A stretch of 64,000 nucleotides of DNA from Mytilus californianus (lineage: Eukaryota > Mollusca > Bivalvia > Mytilida > Mytilidae): positions 61,712,318 through 61,776,317 of the forward strand of contig NW_026262593.1 in the NCBI RefSeq assembly GCF_021869535.1. The letters are read 5' to 3'. A program made the position numbers and the translations under genes. The notes under the pieces were generated by a model. That model searched no databases, had not been told where the DNA came from, and saw only the letters and a program-made list of their open reading frames with translations. Below, piece after piece: positions 20,394-32,575 of this stretch (position 1 is the stretch's first letter; each line of letters begins with the position of its first letter).

Positions 20394-23300
20394 TTAAACA
20401 GTAATAAAAACTAATAACATCAACAAAAATATACTATTAGTATTCTGCTCTCCTCTGTTACTTGGATTGGGGTTAACTGGTTTAGATTTTGGCGGATTAG
20501 CAATTGCAGCAGCACAGTCCTTTTCTTTAGCATATTCTCCAACACAGGAGGCAAACGCCATGACATGCGCAATATAATGCTGCTCATGAACACCCTGAAA
20601 CAGATGTGACATTGGACCTCGCGCGAAGATAGCAACGTCATCTCCCCCATGTGTCTCCAGACCCATTTTTATTGCGGATTGCTGATGAAAATCTTTCTCG
20701 TCTATAAACAGAAAAGTAAAAAAACCTTTTTATTTGTATTATACATATTGCTGTATTTACAAGAAGTCAACCGCAAAATCGCGGGCATGTGCATTGATTT
20801 TTATGTTTATTATCAAATGGGCTTGGTAAATTAATAACGTACATAATATATTAAAATTTAATACTTAATAGGTTGAAAAAAGTTGACATTTTTTTATCTT
20901 AATTACTTTATTCTGTTTGTTAGGGATCAGATTTTGTAAAAAGTAAAATAACAAAAATACAAAACTCAAAGGAAAATTCAAAAAGTAAAGACCCTTATCA
21001 AACTGCAAAATTAAAAGCTCAAACACATCAAACGAATGGAAAACAACTGTCATATTCCTGACTTGGTACAGGTTTTTTCTTATGTAGAAAATGGTGGATT
21101 GAACCTGGTTTTATAGCTAGCTAAACCTCTCACTTGTACGACTGTAAGTCATATTCATTGTGTTTTAATTGACACACGTTGTGTTGAGTTGTTGTTTAAA
21201 ATTATTGGTGTTATAAAAGCAACTTTCAATTGGTTGGCTAAAGTCCCATCTGTTTTCTTAAGGGAACACGGTGCATTTAGCAATAATTTAATTTTGGATG
21301 TAACACGGCTTCTGATTGGCTGAAAGTTTTTTGTCTATCAGCTCATAGACATAATTTTGTCAAGTGATCGTGACGTCATCAACATGTTTTCATGATTTAC
21401 TCCTTAAAAATGGAATTTAGAATTAAATTATAAGAAATGACTGTAAAAAAATTCTGTCTATTCGAAATAGCCTCAAAAAAGGTGGTGCACACTTTAAATA
21501 ACCCGCAACGATTGTTATTCAGAGTGCACCACATTTTTTTAATGTTAATTTTTCAAAGACAGAAAAAATATTCAGTCATTCCTTAATCATATTGAAAAAT
21601 TAGCTGTTATGTATTATTGTTATATAGTCTCTAACAATTTTGATCATTCGTTTTCAGACATGTGTTTGGATTTTTAGTGATATCATTCGTCCAATAACTA
21701 TGTGCTAAAATAAAAAAAAACGAACTCCAACGTAAGTTAATTAAAACAGGGGGACCGAAGTCCATAATTTAAACTGACAAAACCAAATGATCGACTATAT
21801 CAACCAACGGAACGAATGGAAAACAACTGTCATCTTCCTGACTTGGAACAAGCATTTTCTGAAGAAAATGAAGGATCAAACGCTGGGTTATAGTTAGCTA
21901 AACCTTGTATTATCTTCCGTAGTGTTATATTGATATTGAATTTGTTGTTTGAAATTTGTGGTGTTTTTTTGCTCCAAAATTGATTAATTTAATGTTGTAG
22001 TTAGGTGAGCTTAAAAAAAAAATCTTGAATTAAAAAAAATTGATACTTTAAGTCAGAAGAGCATTAGTTAAGGAACAAAATAAGCTAAAAATATAGATAG
22101 GTTATAGAACTATTTTTTTTTATTTTTAAAATATGGCGGGAAAAGACTGACTCGGACTTTTACCTTATATTTAGCATTGGCATTATTTGGGTCTCAAATC
22201 GCAATGGTAATGACTTTTTTATGAGCTATTGAAGTCTATTATGAAAAAAATGTGGGTGGTATGGGGCAAATGTTTTACCCTGTATCGTAGGAAAAAAAAC
22301 CCAAGAGTCCAAACAGCTGACAAAAAATCCTAAACCTGACATGACTACATCCTTAAGTCCGTTATAATATGTTGTTGTTTAAATGTGCCATTATTTTTTT
22401 GTAATGTCTATCACTAACTGACAAAGCTGTTGAATTTGAAATGGGCGTATTCAAATAAATCCCTAATCATTTTTTTTTTATTTAAGAACGTTGTGTTACA
22501 CTGTTGTTTGATTTTTGTCCAGTTTGCGACATTAATGTCGCGAAAGCGAGACAAAGCGATCATAGTTAGTTTGTATTACTCCATCTTGTTTCAATAAGGT
22601 TCGGAGTGATGCGTTTCCGTTTGAAACTAATAATCGTACACGTTTTAAGCAGTTCTAATTATTTGCCTTTTAGAAGATTATGGGTACTATACGATTGTGT
22701 GTGGTGTTGTTGTATACTGTGACTTTTAAAATATTATATATGATTTCTACAGACATAATGATGAAAACACTACTAATAACTGTAAGACATGCAAAATGTT
22801 CAACTATTAAAGGGTAGATCGTAAACATTATTTTCACAGATAATTTTACCTGTATGTTCACCAGTTAGATTCCTCCTTGGACTTTGCACTGCACCTGGTC
22901 CATTTGCATATGCAAGTGTGGTGTATGGCAAATTGTCCCCAGCCATAGCAACTTTCCCATTGGTTTTAACTAGACCTTTGAATCAACATATTGTATAAAC
23001 TATTATTTGAAAAACTTCACTTGATCTGATGCAACTTGAAATATTAACCTTTTCTGATGGCATTATAGAAAAATAAGAAGATGTACTGTGATTGAAAATG
23101 AGACAGACTGAGTTCTCCGCTAGTGACCAAATGACGTATTTCTTATCATCTAAATCAAATTATATCCCAAAAAGGATTTAGAATAACAGACCTCTTGGTC
23201 TGTGTCAATGAAACATCAGTCAAGTACCTGAAATCACCCCCGGTTATTTGTGGGGTTCGTATTGCTCAGCCTTAAGTTATCTATGTTGTGTTTTGTGTAC

Positions 23301-26300
23301 TGTTGTTTGTCTTTTTATCGTTTTTTGTCTTTGCATTTTCAGTTTGATTTCGACTTATGAGTTTAAATATAGCTTTGGTATTTTTCGCCTCTCTTCTATA
23401 ATACTTGAGTGAAAATGTTTTTTACAGCATATGTACCCGAGTTAGTGCAAATTACTTGATTGTTAGCTACTTGCGTCATAAAATCCATTTACATTGTGGA
23501 GATTTAACTTAACAATTCATTTTTAAGAGTAAAACGGTGGGTATCACATGTAAAGCAGGATCCGCTTACCCTTCCAGAGCACCTGTTTTGTTTTGGTGGA
23601 AGGGATCTTGGGTTGTCTGTTTTTCTTCGAATTATGATTTGTAGTTGTCCCCTTGGTAGCTTGACAATAATGTGTCTCTTTTTTATAAAGTATATTTTGA
23701 AAAGATTTTTAAAACAATACTGTTACAAATTGATTGATAATTTCACTGTTATATACTGAAACAACATAACTACTTTACATCATTATACGTGTTGAATATC
23801 TACGCAGGATATTATGTATGAAAAGTACAACTATTTCGAATGGACTGCAATTAGTTATAAGATGAACACAATTTGCAAAAACTATTGTTAAACTAAAATG
23901 TATTTCATTATTACCAAGTACAGGATTGCCTCTGTCAGGATATCCAACAATAGTCATCGTGTGCGAATGATCAGCTGTGACGATTATGAGAGTATCCTCA
24001 TCACTCGTGAGATTATCAGCTACAGCAACAGCATCAGCCATTGCAATAGTTTCAGATAATGCGTAATCCGCTTCTCCAAAGTGATGAGCCCAGTCTATTT
24101 TTCCTCCTGAAAATATCACAAGTTTAGACATTGTGAGAAGCATTATAGGTTATAGCTTAACAAGGAAAGCATTTGTTGATTTATTTTTTGAGCGAAATAC
24201 CTCATGTTCGGGTTCCAAGTTTAGTTACGACAATCACTGAACTTCCATTTTTTGCCAGTTTATCAGGGATTTTGTAAAATCCCTGGAATAACAGTTTTAG
24301 TGATTTTGTAAAATCCCTGATTACAAGTTTATTAATAAACTTGATATTAAAAATGTGTTTTTCTAAATACAAATAAACCAATGATTTTGAAATATATTTT
24401 TTTAATAAATGATACTAGTTAAAACTATTGTACAGTGATTATGAATGATAAGCATATGAACTGATATTAAGAGTATAATGTTTATTATATAGTGTTTCTG
24501 TAATTACTGGAAAGTATAAACCAATTATATCAATTTTGTAATCAAATATAAAGACAGTACATCGGAGCGATTGCCATTTAGAGAGGAGGAAAACACATAT
24601 GGAAAGAGTAAGATATTGATTGGTTTAGGCTATGCCATCCAGTAGCAAATATTACATGCATATCAGGATGAGAGTATCTTATTATGACATGAAAATTGAT
24701 ATACAAAAAGCATATAAGTTTTGTATTCTTAATTTGCAGCCTATAAAACACATTTATATCCACACAATATTAGTTAAAAAAAGGACAACAGATAGGTATT
24801 TTTCTACAGTATGTCAGTTGTTTGATGACAATAACTCACTTAGTATTAATATAAAAGGCTAAATTAACCTCAAACTTGTTGAGTGACACTGCTTTAGACT
24901 TTTTTTCAAGAATATTGTAACGAAAAGAATCATATTCTTTTTAAAATTCACTGCATTTAATCAGGGAATCTGTAAAAAAAGATCTTCATTAATTCAGTGA
25001 TTTTGTAAAATCCCTACTCAAAATCAGGGATTTTATAAAATCGTTTATCAGTTCAGTGATTATACAAATTCACTGTAACATATATTCATTATATCGTTAT
25101 TTACATGTATCACTTTGCTCTATACTATAAGTATCATAAGATGAACTTGACATACCCTCTACAAGAAGAAAGTAGCCTTTATTATTGTCGTGCATACGTA
25201 ATGTTCTGATAGCTTTTTCTGTCATTTCTGCTAACGTGGGTTCCGGTACAGGCTGACTAGCTTTATCCAACTCAAATGACATGTGATCAGAGTTGAATAA
25301 GCCTACAAATATTAAGGATTGTTTTAGAAAAAGATAGTTATATCTTCAAGCAAACACAGGAACCCCATCACACAACATCTACTTTACACAAATATAAGTG
25401 ATGATGATGATGATGAGGGGTGTCTACTATATCAAAGTCATGAATTCTAACCACTAAGAATGATAATTTATTATAATGTTTTAAAATGATTTCTTTTAAT
25501 TCTTCTTATTTCCTTACATGATAGATATGTCAACTTTATTTGCCGTCTGCAGATCTTTGCTATTTGAAAAGAAATAAGTTAAACATAGCTCCTGTAGTAC
25601 ATGTATCATTTAAATCAAACCGACAGAACAATATGTCGTATGTAGTTCAGCTAATGTGATTGAGGAACTGTATTCAAGCACTTTTCTATAATATATGATA
25701 TGTTTCAAGAAAAAGCACTTTTTCTGTAATATATGACTATTTCTAAACGTATCACGGAACTTGCTATCTTTTTCTCTCTAACATATTTAAATTGCATACT
25801 GCACAGAGAGTTCGACATTTGATTCTTTTCGTGTAAGTTTGTCGTGTGGTGACGAATTATTTTGTCTTTCTCAGTAGGTTTTGTCCTTCATTTTTTTACT
25901 TGTAATCTCAATCTCTGTCCTGCCTTTTTATTTTTCACTCTATTCAGTTCTGCATGTTTTTTTATTAGTTTATCCTGACTTTTTTTACATAAATTGTTAT
26001 CCTGCCTTTTTTTTTGCCAAGTTACTCATCCTGTCTTTTTTTTTACTCAAAACTCCTGTCCTGCCTTTTTTTCAAATTTCATCCTAGTCCCCCCCCCCCC
26101 CCCCCCCCCTAAAAATCAAATGGTAGCTCCCTAAGCACTCGCTCCTTTTTTATACTTGATCGATGTTTTGGAGATCCGGAGATCTAATTTTCTGTTAATT
26201 TAGTGTCAGACAACACAAGTTCTCTCTAGGATATTAACAGTTAAAAATGATATAATTATACAATTGAAACTATGCATATGCTGGTGGTCTCAAATGAATT

Positions 26301-29300
26301 TAAAGGCATGCCTTCAAGGAGGCTCTTAATCCCTCTGAATGTGTTGGTCGATGTTACTGATGACAGTAGTTTGTTCCAATCAATGATGGTCTTGGCAATA
26401 TTAATTGCCCGTATGCAACTATACATGTTTTTCACTGGGTAAAATTGATTTTTTATTTGGTTATGAACTAATCTGATGGAGCATTTTGTACCTTTTTGGT
26501 CCGAATTTTTTTTATATGTGACATTAAGGCTAGATTTACTTTGTTCATACCTAAAATATATTCAGTAGATCTAGGATCAATATTATTGAATTCTGTAGCA
26601 TTCCATACGTATTCATAATTAACTTTTCTTTGTTGCTTATCGTTAATCCATTCCTAAAAAAAGTTTGTTAAAAACAATGAATATGAATCATACGCTATCG
26701 CAAATATCTGCCATTTTTTGTTACAACAATGTTTAATGTATAAAGTAAGGATGAAACCAAAAGAGGATGAAAACTTGGTAACCACGGGAAGCATAAGGTT
26801 ACATTTGAAAGTGCAAAAACTGAGAAGAGGTCAATAAAAACCCGTAAAATGAAGAAAAACTTACATCACCATGGCCAAAAAGAAAACATAAAAAATACAA
26901 ACAACTATGTATAAAGCATCACACAAAAATTAAAGATTGAACAAAACCCGTGAGTTAACTCAGGTGCACCGACAGGGATAGGATTTTATACTACGTAGAT
27001 AATGACATTCCTTTCGCGCCTTCTGAAGATAATTTGATAAAGTCCTTGAATGTGTTATTTGTGTTAAATACATGTAGTATAAAACTAATGACACTTTTGT
27101 TTTTTTTTCAAATTTTTAAATCATATCAAAGTTATTTTTTCGATGCAAATGACCATTAGCTGTATAATAATGACGCTTTTGCAATGCTTTAGGTTTTTTA
27201 GATTTTTTTTTATAGGTTCTTATTCATTAATTCTACTAACTTCAATCAAATTTCTGTTGTCTCTCCTTCCATCTTTGTTGTTCAACCCAATGACAGGATC
27301 AGATTCGTTGCTTGGTAGGAAATATCGCCGTCCTCCTCCCATCAATACCTACATAGAAGCAAACGATGACCTGAACATGCTTGGTGATCTTTTGCAATAT
27401 CTTCAGGCAAATGCTTTTTGAATTGTATAGCTTTCGAAGAGTTTTAAATAGTAGACATGCACAAAAGATACAACTAGACAGTTCTCATCCGAGCCTTGTT
27501 TGGTACCGTACCATTTATAAATTACTTATCCAGGTAGAGCCTTCTTAAATACATTATTATAATTTCGAATCCGCGCTTGCTCGTAGAACACTGTTAGTTT
27601 GTCTTAGAATATTTTTTTTGAGCTTTTCGTCTTAAGTTAATAATCCGAATAATGTGAGTGAAATGTGTATTTAGAGCTATTTGATTGGTTGCAATAAACA
27701 TATCACTAAACTGAGATATGCTTTATGCATTCTCTTCAAATCTGTAAATTTTCTATGTAAACATGACATACCTTAATGCTTGATTTGTAGTCATTGATTA
27801 ATTGTTTTGCGATATCAGGACAATTTTCTTTGTTGGTAACATTTTCTAATTGCCAGTCAACTTCCCAGTTCCGATATGCTGTATTGGCATATGCGGCCCC
27901 TGGTGTTGCATGAGTAATTCTTGTAGTTGTTATAATTCCTACAGATTTGTCTTAAACAAACAAAACAAACTAAATAAAGCGAAAAAAAAACTACACTGCT
28001 GATAAAAGATTATCGATTTAAGTTCCATACCTACTCAATTTCATATCAGAAATTTATAAAAAAAAAACTAAAGGGAGGTTATTTTAATAGATATAAACCC
28101 GTCATCACTGCTCAAAGCACTTTTGAGTTGTTTGTCCGAAAACTGGAAAATCCCCCTTTTTTAATGAATAAAACTCCATAACTCGGAAACGTAAAATCCA
28201 AAATTTATAAAACTCGAAAGGAAGATCGCGCCAATAGATTTAAACAATTCAATTCACCAAAGTTTCATGAATACTGCTCTAAGCATTTTTGAGTTATTGT
28301 CCGAAAACTGGAAAATCGCCCCTTTTTTAATGAATAACACCCCATAACTCGGAAACGTAAAATCTAAAATTTATAAAAATCAAAAGGGAGCTCATGTCAA
28401 TAGATATAAACAATTCATCAAAGTTTCAAGCAAATTGGTTAAAGCGTTTTTGTGTTATTGTCCGACATGTTGACGACGGACGGACGGACGGACGGACAAC
28501 GGTATACCATAAAACATTCGGTAAACGGGGCATATAAAAATTGAAAACAAAATATATAATTAGTTTATTTTTTCAAACTGTCAGTGTTTAATGTGCAGTA
28601 TAGATAAGGGTTTCATTGAAAATAGTTTACATTTGCAAGAGGACTTATTTCGTATAAAAATATTGCGTACGGCACGAACTCGGATTTTTGCTCTCATACG
28701 AATTTTCTTTTCTTTTTATGGCAGTTTGTTTTGTCTTCTTTTTCCTTTGTTTGTTAGCAATTTTTGGGTATTTTTTTGTTTCATTTTCGTTGTGTGTGTG
28801 TGTGTTGTTTTCTCTCTCTTCAAGAAAGTAACATTTAGAAAATTTACCTTTCTCTAATGACCAGTCTGCAATCGATGTGACCTTTGACTTGTCAGTCATT
28901 GAAGAACAATCTTTTGGCTTAACACTACCATCTACTCCTAAAACCCCAGAGTTAGTTTTTATACCACACAGAAATTGTGTTGCAGTCCCCGCCGAATCTG
29001 GTGTTTGATGATCCTGATTATATGTCTGCAAAAACAAAGTTCGCAAGATTAATACAAATATATTTCATTTGGTCGTGTTGTTTGCTTCAAAAATGAAAAA
29101 AATTCGCAAAAAAGAACTGATAGTAAAAATGACTGGGAGACAACCCGATTGAAAGACCTCAACTGAATGACATACATGAATGATTCTTTATTATAGCACC
29201 ATTTAAGATATAAGTCATATTCAGAAGATCAGTTAAGGTATAGATATTGAAAAAGTGAGAACAATATTTTTTTATTTTTTTTAGATCATTTGTTGATTAT

Positions 29301-32104
29301 AATATGATAATTATAGAATTATGAAGGAATACAATTTTTGCTTTATTCAGATCAAACATCAAACTATATTTTGTTGGTAAAAGTAAATGGAGTGTCTAAA
29401 ATTAAAATCGACAGAATTGTATCATAATTTACCAAAATGAAGTTTATATTATGCTATAAGTGTGGGCCACGGAGCTTTTTCATAAGCTACAAGTTGTGAA
29501 AATTAGTCAGATTTTGCAAAAATTATACCCTTTTGAGTCAAATAAAACAATAGAAATTTACAATGGTATATAAGATTTAAAATAAAATGTAATCTTTAAA
29601 AACGTTCCTGTTTTTGTAACGCTAATGTCTAGTTAGTGGTTTAGGAGGAGCTGCAAATACAAATCGCGGACTGTCGCGTGTACGAAAGATCTGAAATACG
29701 GACCAGTCAATCTTTCATGTACATGTAAACTCCTCTTACTCAAAGGGGGATGAGTATTCAGTTATAGAAAAAATATGTAATTATGTTGTGGTCACTTTTC
29801 ATATATATGTCAATTGTTGTGGTCACTTTTCATATATATGTCATTATGTTGTGGTCACTTTTCATATATTTGTCATTATGTTGTGGTCACTTTCCATATA
29901 TATGTCATATGTTGTGGTCACTTTTCATATATATGTCATTATGTTGTGGTCACTTTCTATTTATATGTCATTATGTTGTGGTCACTTTTTATATATATGT
30001 CATTATGTTGTGGTCACTTTCCATATAAATGCCATTATGTTGTGGTCACATTATGTTGTGTTCACTTTCCATATATATGTCATTATGTTGTGGTCACTTT
30101 TCATATATATGTCATTAAGTTGTGGTCACTTTCCATATACTGTGGATTCATTTATTTTCGTGGGTCCCAATTTTCGTGGATTTATGAAAACTTTAATTTT
30201 CGTCGATATCAAATTTCGTGGATTTTGCAAAGTTTGCATACATTCCTTTAGAAAATTTGTAATTCGTTGAACTTTTAAATTCGTGGTTCCCCTGTCCCCA
30301 TGAAATCAACGAAAATTGGTATCCAACGAATATTAATGAATCCACAGTATATGTCATTATGTTGTGATCACTTTTCATATATATGTCATTGTGTTGTGGT
30401 CACTTTCCATATATATGTCATTATGTTGTGATCACTTTCCATATATATGTCATTATGATGTGGGCACTTTCCGTATATATGTCATATGCGTTCTGCCTTT
30501 GATCTTCAAATTCAACTGAAATCATGCTGTTAATATAAATCTGTTCACATCTTCGAGAGGCATGATCACAAAAACAAGAAACATATCATAAACCACCAAC
30601 AGATATAGATAACAAAGACAAACACTAAACTCATGTCTTATCATAGTCTTGTCAATATTGAACTACGTATACATTTCGTCCGTAGTACCTCGAGGTAACC
30701 AGTTTCTACTGGTAAAACAAAGCAATCTACTTATATATTTTCTACTTATTTACGTATTTGTCGAGATTATTAAAAACATTTTTTCGTTAAAAAAAATTAT
30801 GATTAAAGTTTGCAATATGTAGATATATCATAACACTTACAAATGTAACTTTAAGTCACCAACATTTCGATTTTTTTCGGATAATCAGATAATATAAAAA
30901 AATAGAAATATTCGAATGTATAAAATAGGAATTAAACAATAGAATCAATTGATATTAATCGCAGTTGGATCCCAAATTAGGAAATATATCATAAAGCTGA
31001 CCTTGGATAATGCAACATGTGGGAATTTCTCCCAGCTGAGTACATTTTCTTCTCCTGTTTTGTTGTTAAGTTGACCTTGTCTTATTCTAGCTGCTGTTAT
31101 AGTGGGTATACTCATTCCATCACCCAGGAAGAAAATCACATTTCTTGCGACTTTCTCAATTTTCTGTGATTTTAAATATTTATGAAGTTCATCTTTTGCT
31201 TGATTTCGCCAATATACTTGTGCTGTATAAAAAAACATACATTATAAATAAGAAAGAATAGTAAAATTGAATACTATCAGTGTAAGCCGTTTTGAGAATT
31301 ATCAATTGGATTTCCTCTCCAAAATCTAGCTTTGTGTGTACTGCAAATTGCATTGCAGTTCGTTTGATCATGAATGTTTATTGCATACTGCAAATGTTTG
31401 CACCTGTCCTAAGTCAGGAATCTGATTACAGTAGTTGTCGTCTGTTTATGTAGTTCATACGTGTTTCTCGTTTCTCGTTTTTATATAGATTAGACCGTTG
31501 GTTTTTCCGTTTGAATGGTTTTACACTAGTAATTTTTTGGGGCCCTTTATAGCTTGCTGTTCGGTGTGAGCCAATGCTCCGTGTTGAAGGCCGTACCTTG
31601 ACCTATAATGGTTTACTTTTATAAATTGTAACTTGGATGGAGAGTTGTCTCATTGGCACTTATACCACATCTTCCTATATCTATCTATCCCAGTACTTGT
31701 TTATGGAACGAAAGTAAATTAAATCCAATGTGTATTGCTGTCAATGAATGTCATCAAATGCATAGAGAGTGCAAGTGAGTAATAATTTTCAGAGTAAACG
31801 CTAACTTTTATGCGTTAGAAATCCACTGATAATAAGATATCAATTTCTTTACGGCCAGTGGCAAATATTTCACAATTAAATATTAAATTGAGATGCTTCT
31901 ATAACTTACTGTTAGACATAAAGTAGGGGGATACAAATGATATTAACAAAGCTTAAGTAAAGAAAACTAGTACTCACTTTCACCGTTTCCTGAAAATTTG
32001 GAATTCGTAATCGGACCAGTTTCCTTTGATGGAAAACCAAATCCAGAATGCATTAAAGTTACAAAAAAGAAAAAAACTTCAACATTTTTAACCAGGTTTA
32101 ACAT
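20394..32104 (-). CDS. Alkaline phosphatase, GPI-anchored type, ten exons, complete
   Basis: Exons (minus strand, 5' to 3'): 32104-31978, 31222-31002, 29025-28848, 27950-27772, 27348-27241, 26653-26551, 25302-25156, 24106-23915, 22975-22850, 20701-20394. Every intron is GT..AG, phases agree, and the sum is 1689 bases (562 aa). The enzyme hydrolyses phosphate monoesters at the outer cell surface using two Zn and one Mg. Residues seen: metal ligand D77 in GDGMS; nucleophile S127 in PDSAGTAT; H189 and T191 in ITHATP; R202 contacting phosphate; E354, D359 and H363 in VEGGKIDWAHH; D400 and H401 in TADHSH; H478 in ETHGGDDVAIF. Residues 1-24 form a signal peptide. The last 14 residues are hydrophobic after a polar, Pro/Asn-rich stretch, typical of GPI attachment. 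Length matches animal family members. Odd: Trp360 where mammalian enzymes have His. No frame damage was seen. Confidence 0.95.
20930..21215. repeat. Intron 9 dispersed repeat, copy 1
   Basis: Contains CGAATGGAAAACAACTGTCA, TTCCTGACTTGGTACAGG, a TTTTATAGCTAGCTAAACCT motif and GTTGTTTAAAATTATTGGTG. A diverged copy lies at 21740-21970. Confidence 0.6.
21436..21580. repeat. Foldback (inverted repeat) in alkaline phosphatase intron 9
   Basis: Outer arms 21436-21459 (AATGACTGT...TTCTGTCT) and 21557-21580 (AGACAGAA...TCAGTCATT) are near-complementary. Inner arms GGTGGTGCACACT and GAGTGCACCACA pair as well. Likely a small foldback element. Confidence 0.55.
21740..21970. repeat. Intron 9 dispersed repeat, copy 2
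   Basis: Same family as 20930-21215: CGAATGGAAAACAACTGTCA, TTCCTGACTTGGAACAAG, TTATAGTTAGCTAAACCTTG. Confidence 0.6.
21989..22356 (-). mobile_element. MITE family TTAAGGATGTAC, diverged copy
   Basis: Shares CAGAAGAGCATTAGTTAAGG, GAACAAAATAAGCTAAAAAT, GACTGACTCGGACTTTTACC and the end TACATCCTTAA with 59793-60191. The left end is worn. Lies in intron 9. Confidence 0.65.
23225..23690 (+). repeat. Two fragments of the RT-family-2 3' tail in intron 8
   Basis: 23225-23400 carries GAAATCACCCCCGG and GTACTGTTGTTTGTCTTTTT. 23535-23690 carries GTGGGTATCACATGTAAAGC and CCGCTTACCCTTCCAGAGCA. In other copies the second piece precedes the first, so two insertions or a rearrangement happened here. Confidence 0.6.
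24258..25076. mobile_element. Candidate DNA element bounded by clusters of a 22-base palindrome (intron 7)
   Basis: The near-palindrome GGGATTTTGTAAAATCCC and variants occur twice at the left end (24264-24319) and about three times at the right end (24994-25075, including CAGTGATTATACAAATTCAC). The interior is non-coding. The symmetric terminal clusters suggest a non-autonomous transposon. Confidence 0.5.
25860..26140 (-). mobile_element. MITE family GGGAGCTACC, one-ended copy (intron 6)
   Basis: Internal repeats of CCTGCCTTTTTTT type, a run of 21 C at 26089-26109, and the end TCAAATGGTAGCTCCC. The full copy with both ends is at 57797-58077; here the other terminal repeat is missing or too worn to see. 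Confidence 0.65.
28040..28540. repeat. Dispersed repeat with GGAC-rich patch (intron 3)
   Basis: Two internal units share AAAACTGGAAAATC, CCTTTTTTAATGAATAA and CATAACTCGGAAACGTAAAA (about 28140-28205 and 28310-28370). A (GGAC)n patch follows at about 28475-28498, then ACGGGGCATATAAAAA. No coding content. Confidence 0.55.
29782..30486. repeat. 32-bp minisatellite, split by a MITE (intron 2)
   Basis: Unit TTATGTTGTGGTCACTTTTC followed by ATATATATGTCA. About eleven units lie at 29782-30137 and four to five at 30350-30486. The plus-strand open frames here only echo the repeat. Confidence 0.9.
30140..30347. mobile_element. 208-bp MITE with CTGTGGATTCATT ends inserted in the minisatellite
   Basis: Starts CTGTGGATTCATT and ends AATGAATCCACAG, with TA on both sides (30138-30139 and 30348-30349), the target of Tc1/mariner-type elements. 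The interior repeats short TTTTCGTGGATT motifs. A diverged relative lies at 62202-62407. Confidence 0.8.
31388..31680 (+). repeat. Repeat family A, copy 2 (intron 1)
   Basis: Same order of motifs as 19496-19829, from TTTGCACCTGTCCTAAGTCA to TTGTCTCATTGGCACTTATA, lacking the first part. Confidence 0.7.
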
Positions 32105-32469
32105 GGTTATCTTTCGGATTGCTTAAGATCGAATACGAAGTAATTATCTAGCGTAAGAGGTGTTTCACAGTTCTGTAAATAAATATTCACAGATAACTAT
32201 GTAATATGGTTGGAAACGAAGATATTTACCTACTGCTCCTTCCGTACGTTATCAAAATATTGCGTCTTTTTTTACGACGTATTGTATTTGTGTAATAGCA
32301 ATACAATATTGAATACGAATAAAATAATTGAACATTTAAGAAATTTCAACTCTTAAATCAAGTTTACAATTGGTAAATAATCTCTCTCACTGGTAAACTA
32401 AGACTTATACGTATATTTTATGTGACAGATTAAGATAGCCTAGTAAAATATATGCACATGAAATTAACA

Positions 32470-32572
32470 CTTAATAAATGTTGTTCGTCTGAAGCACTTT
32501 TCTGGATATACCTTCATCAGGAACGATCAATCCCAAACATCTTAAAGTCAAAAGAAGTATAAATACCTAAAT
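32470..32572 (+). repeat. Dispersed repeat fragment beside the 9-bp minisatellite
   Basis: GAAGCACTTTTCTGGATATA and CCTTCATCAGGAACG, resembling parts of 52730-52790 and 53005-53100. Only fragments are seen. Confidence 0.4.
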
Positions 32573-32575
32573 ATA

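Noticed and set aside
29783-30270. Overlapping plus-strand frames with WSLFIYMSLCCGHF repeats
   Set aside because: Three frames of the same 32-bp minisatellite are open together; this is a repeat artefact inside an intron.
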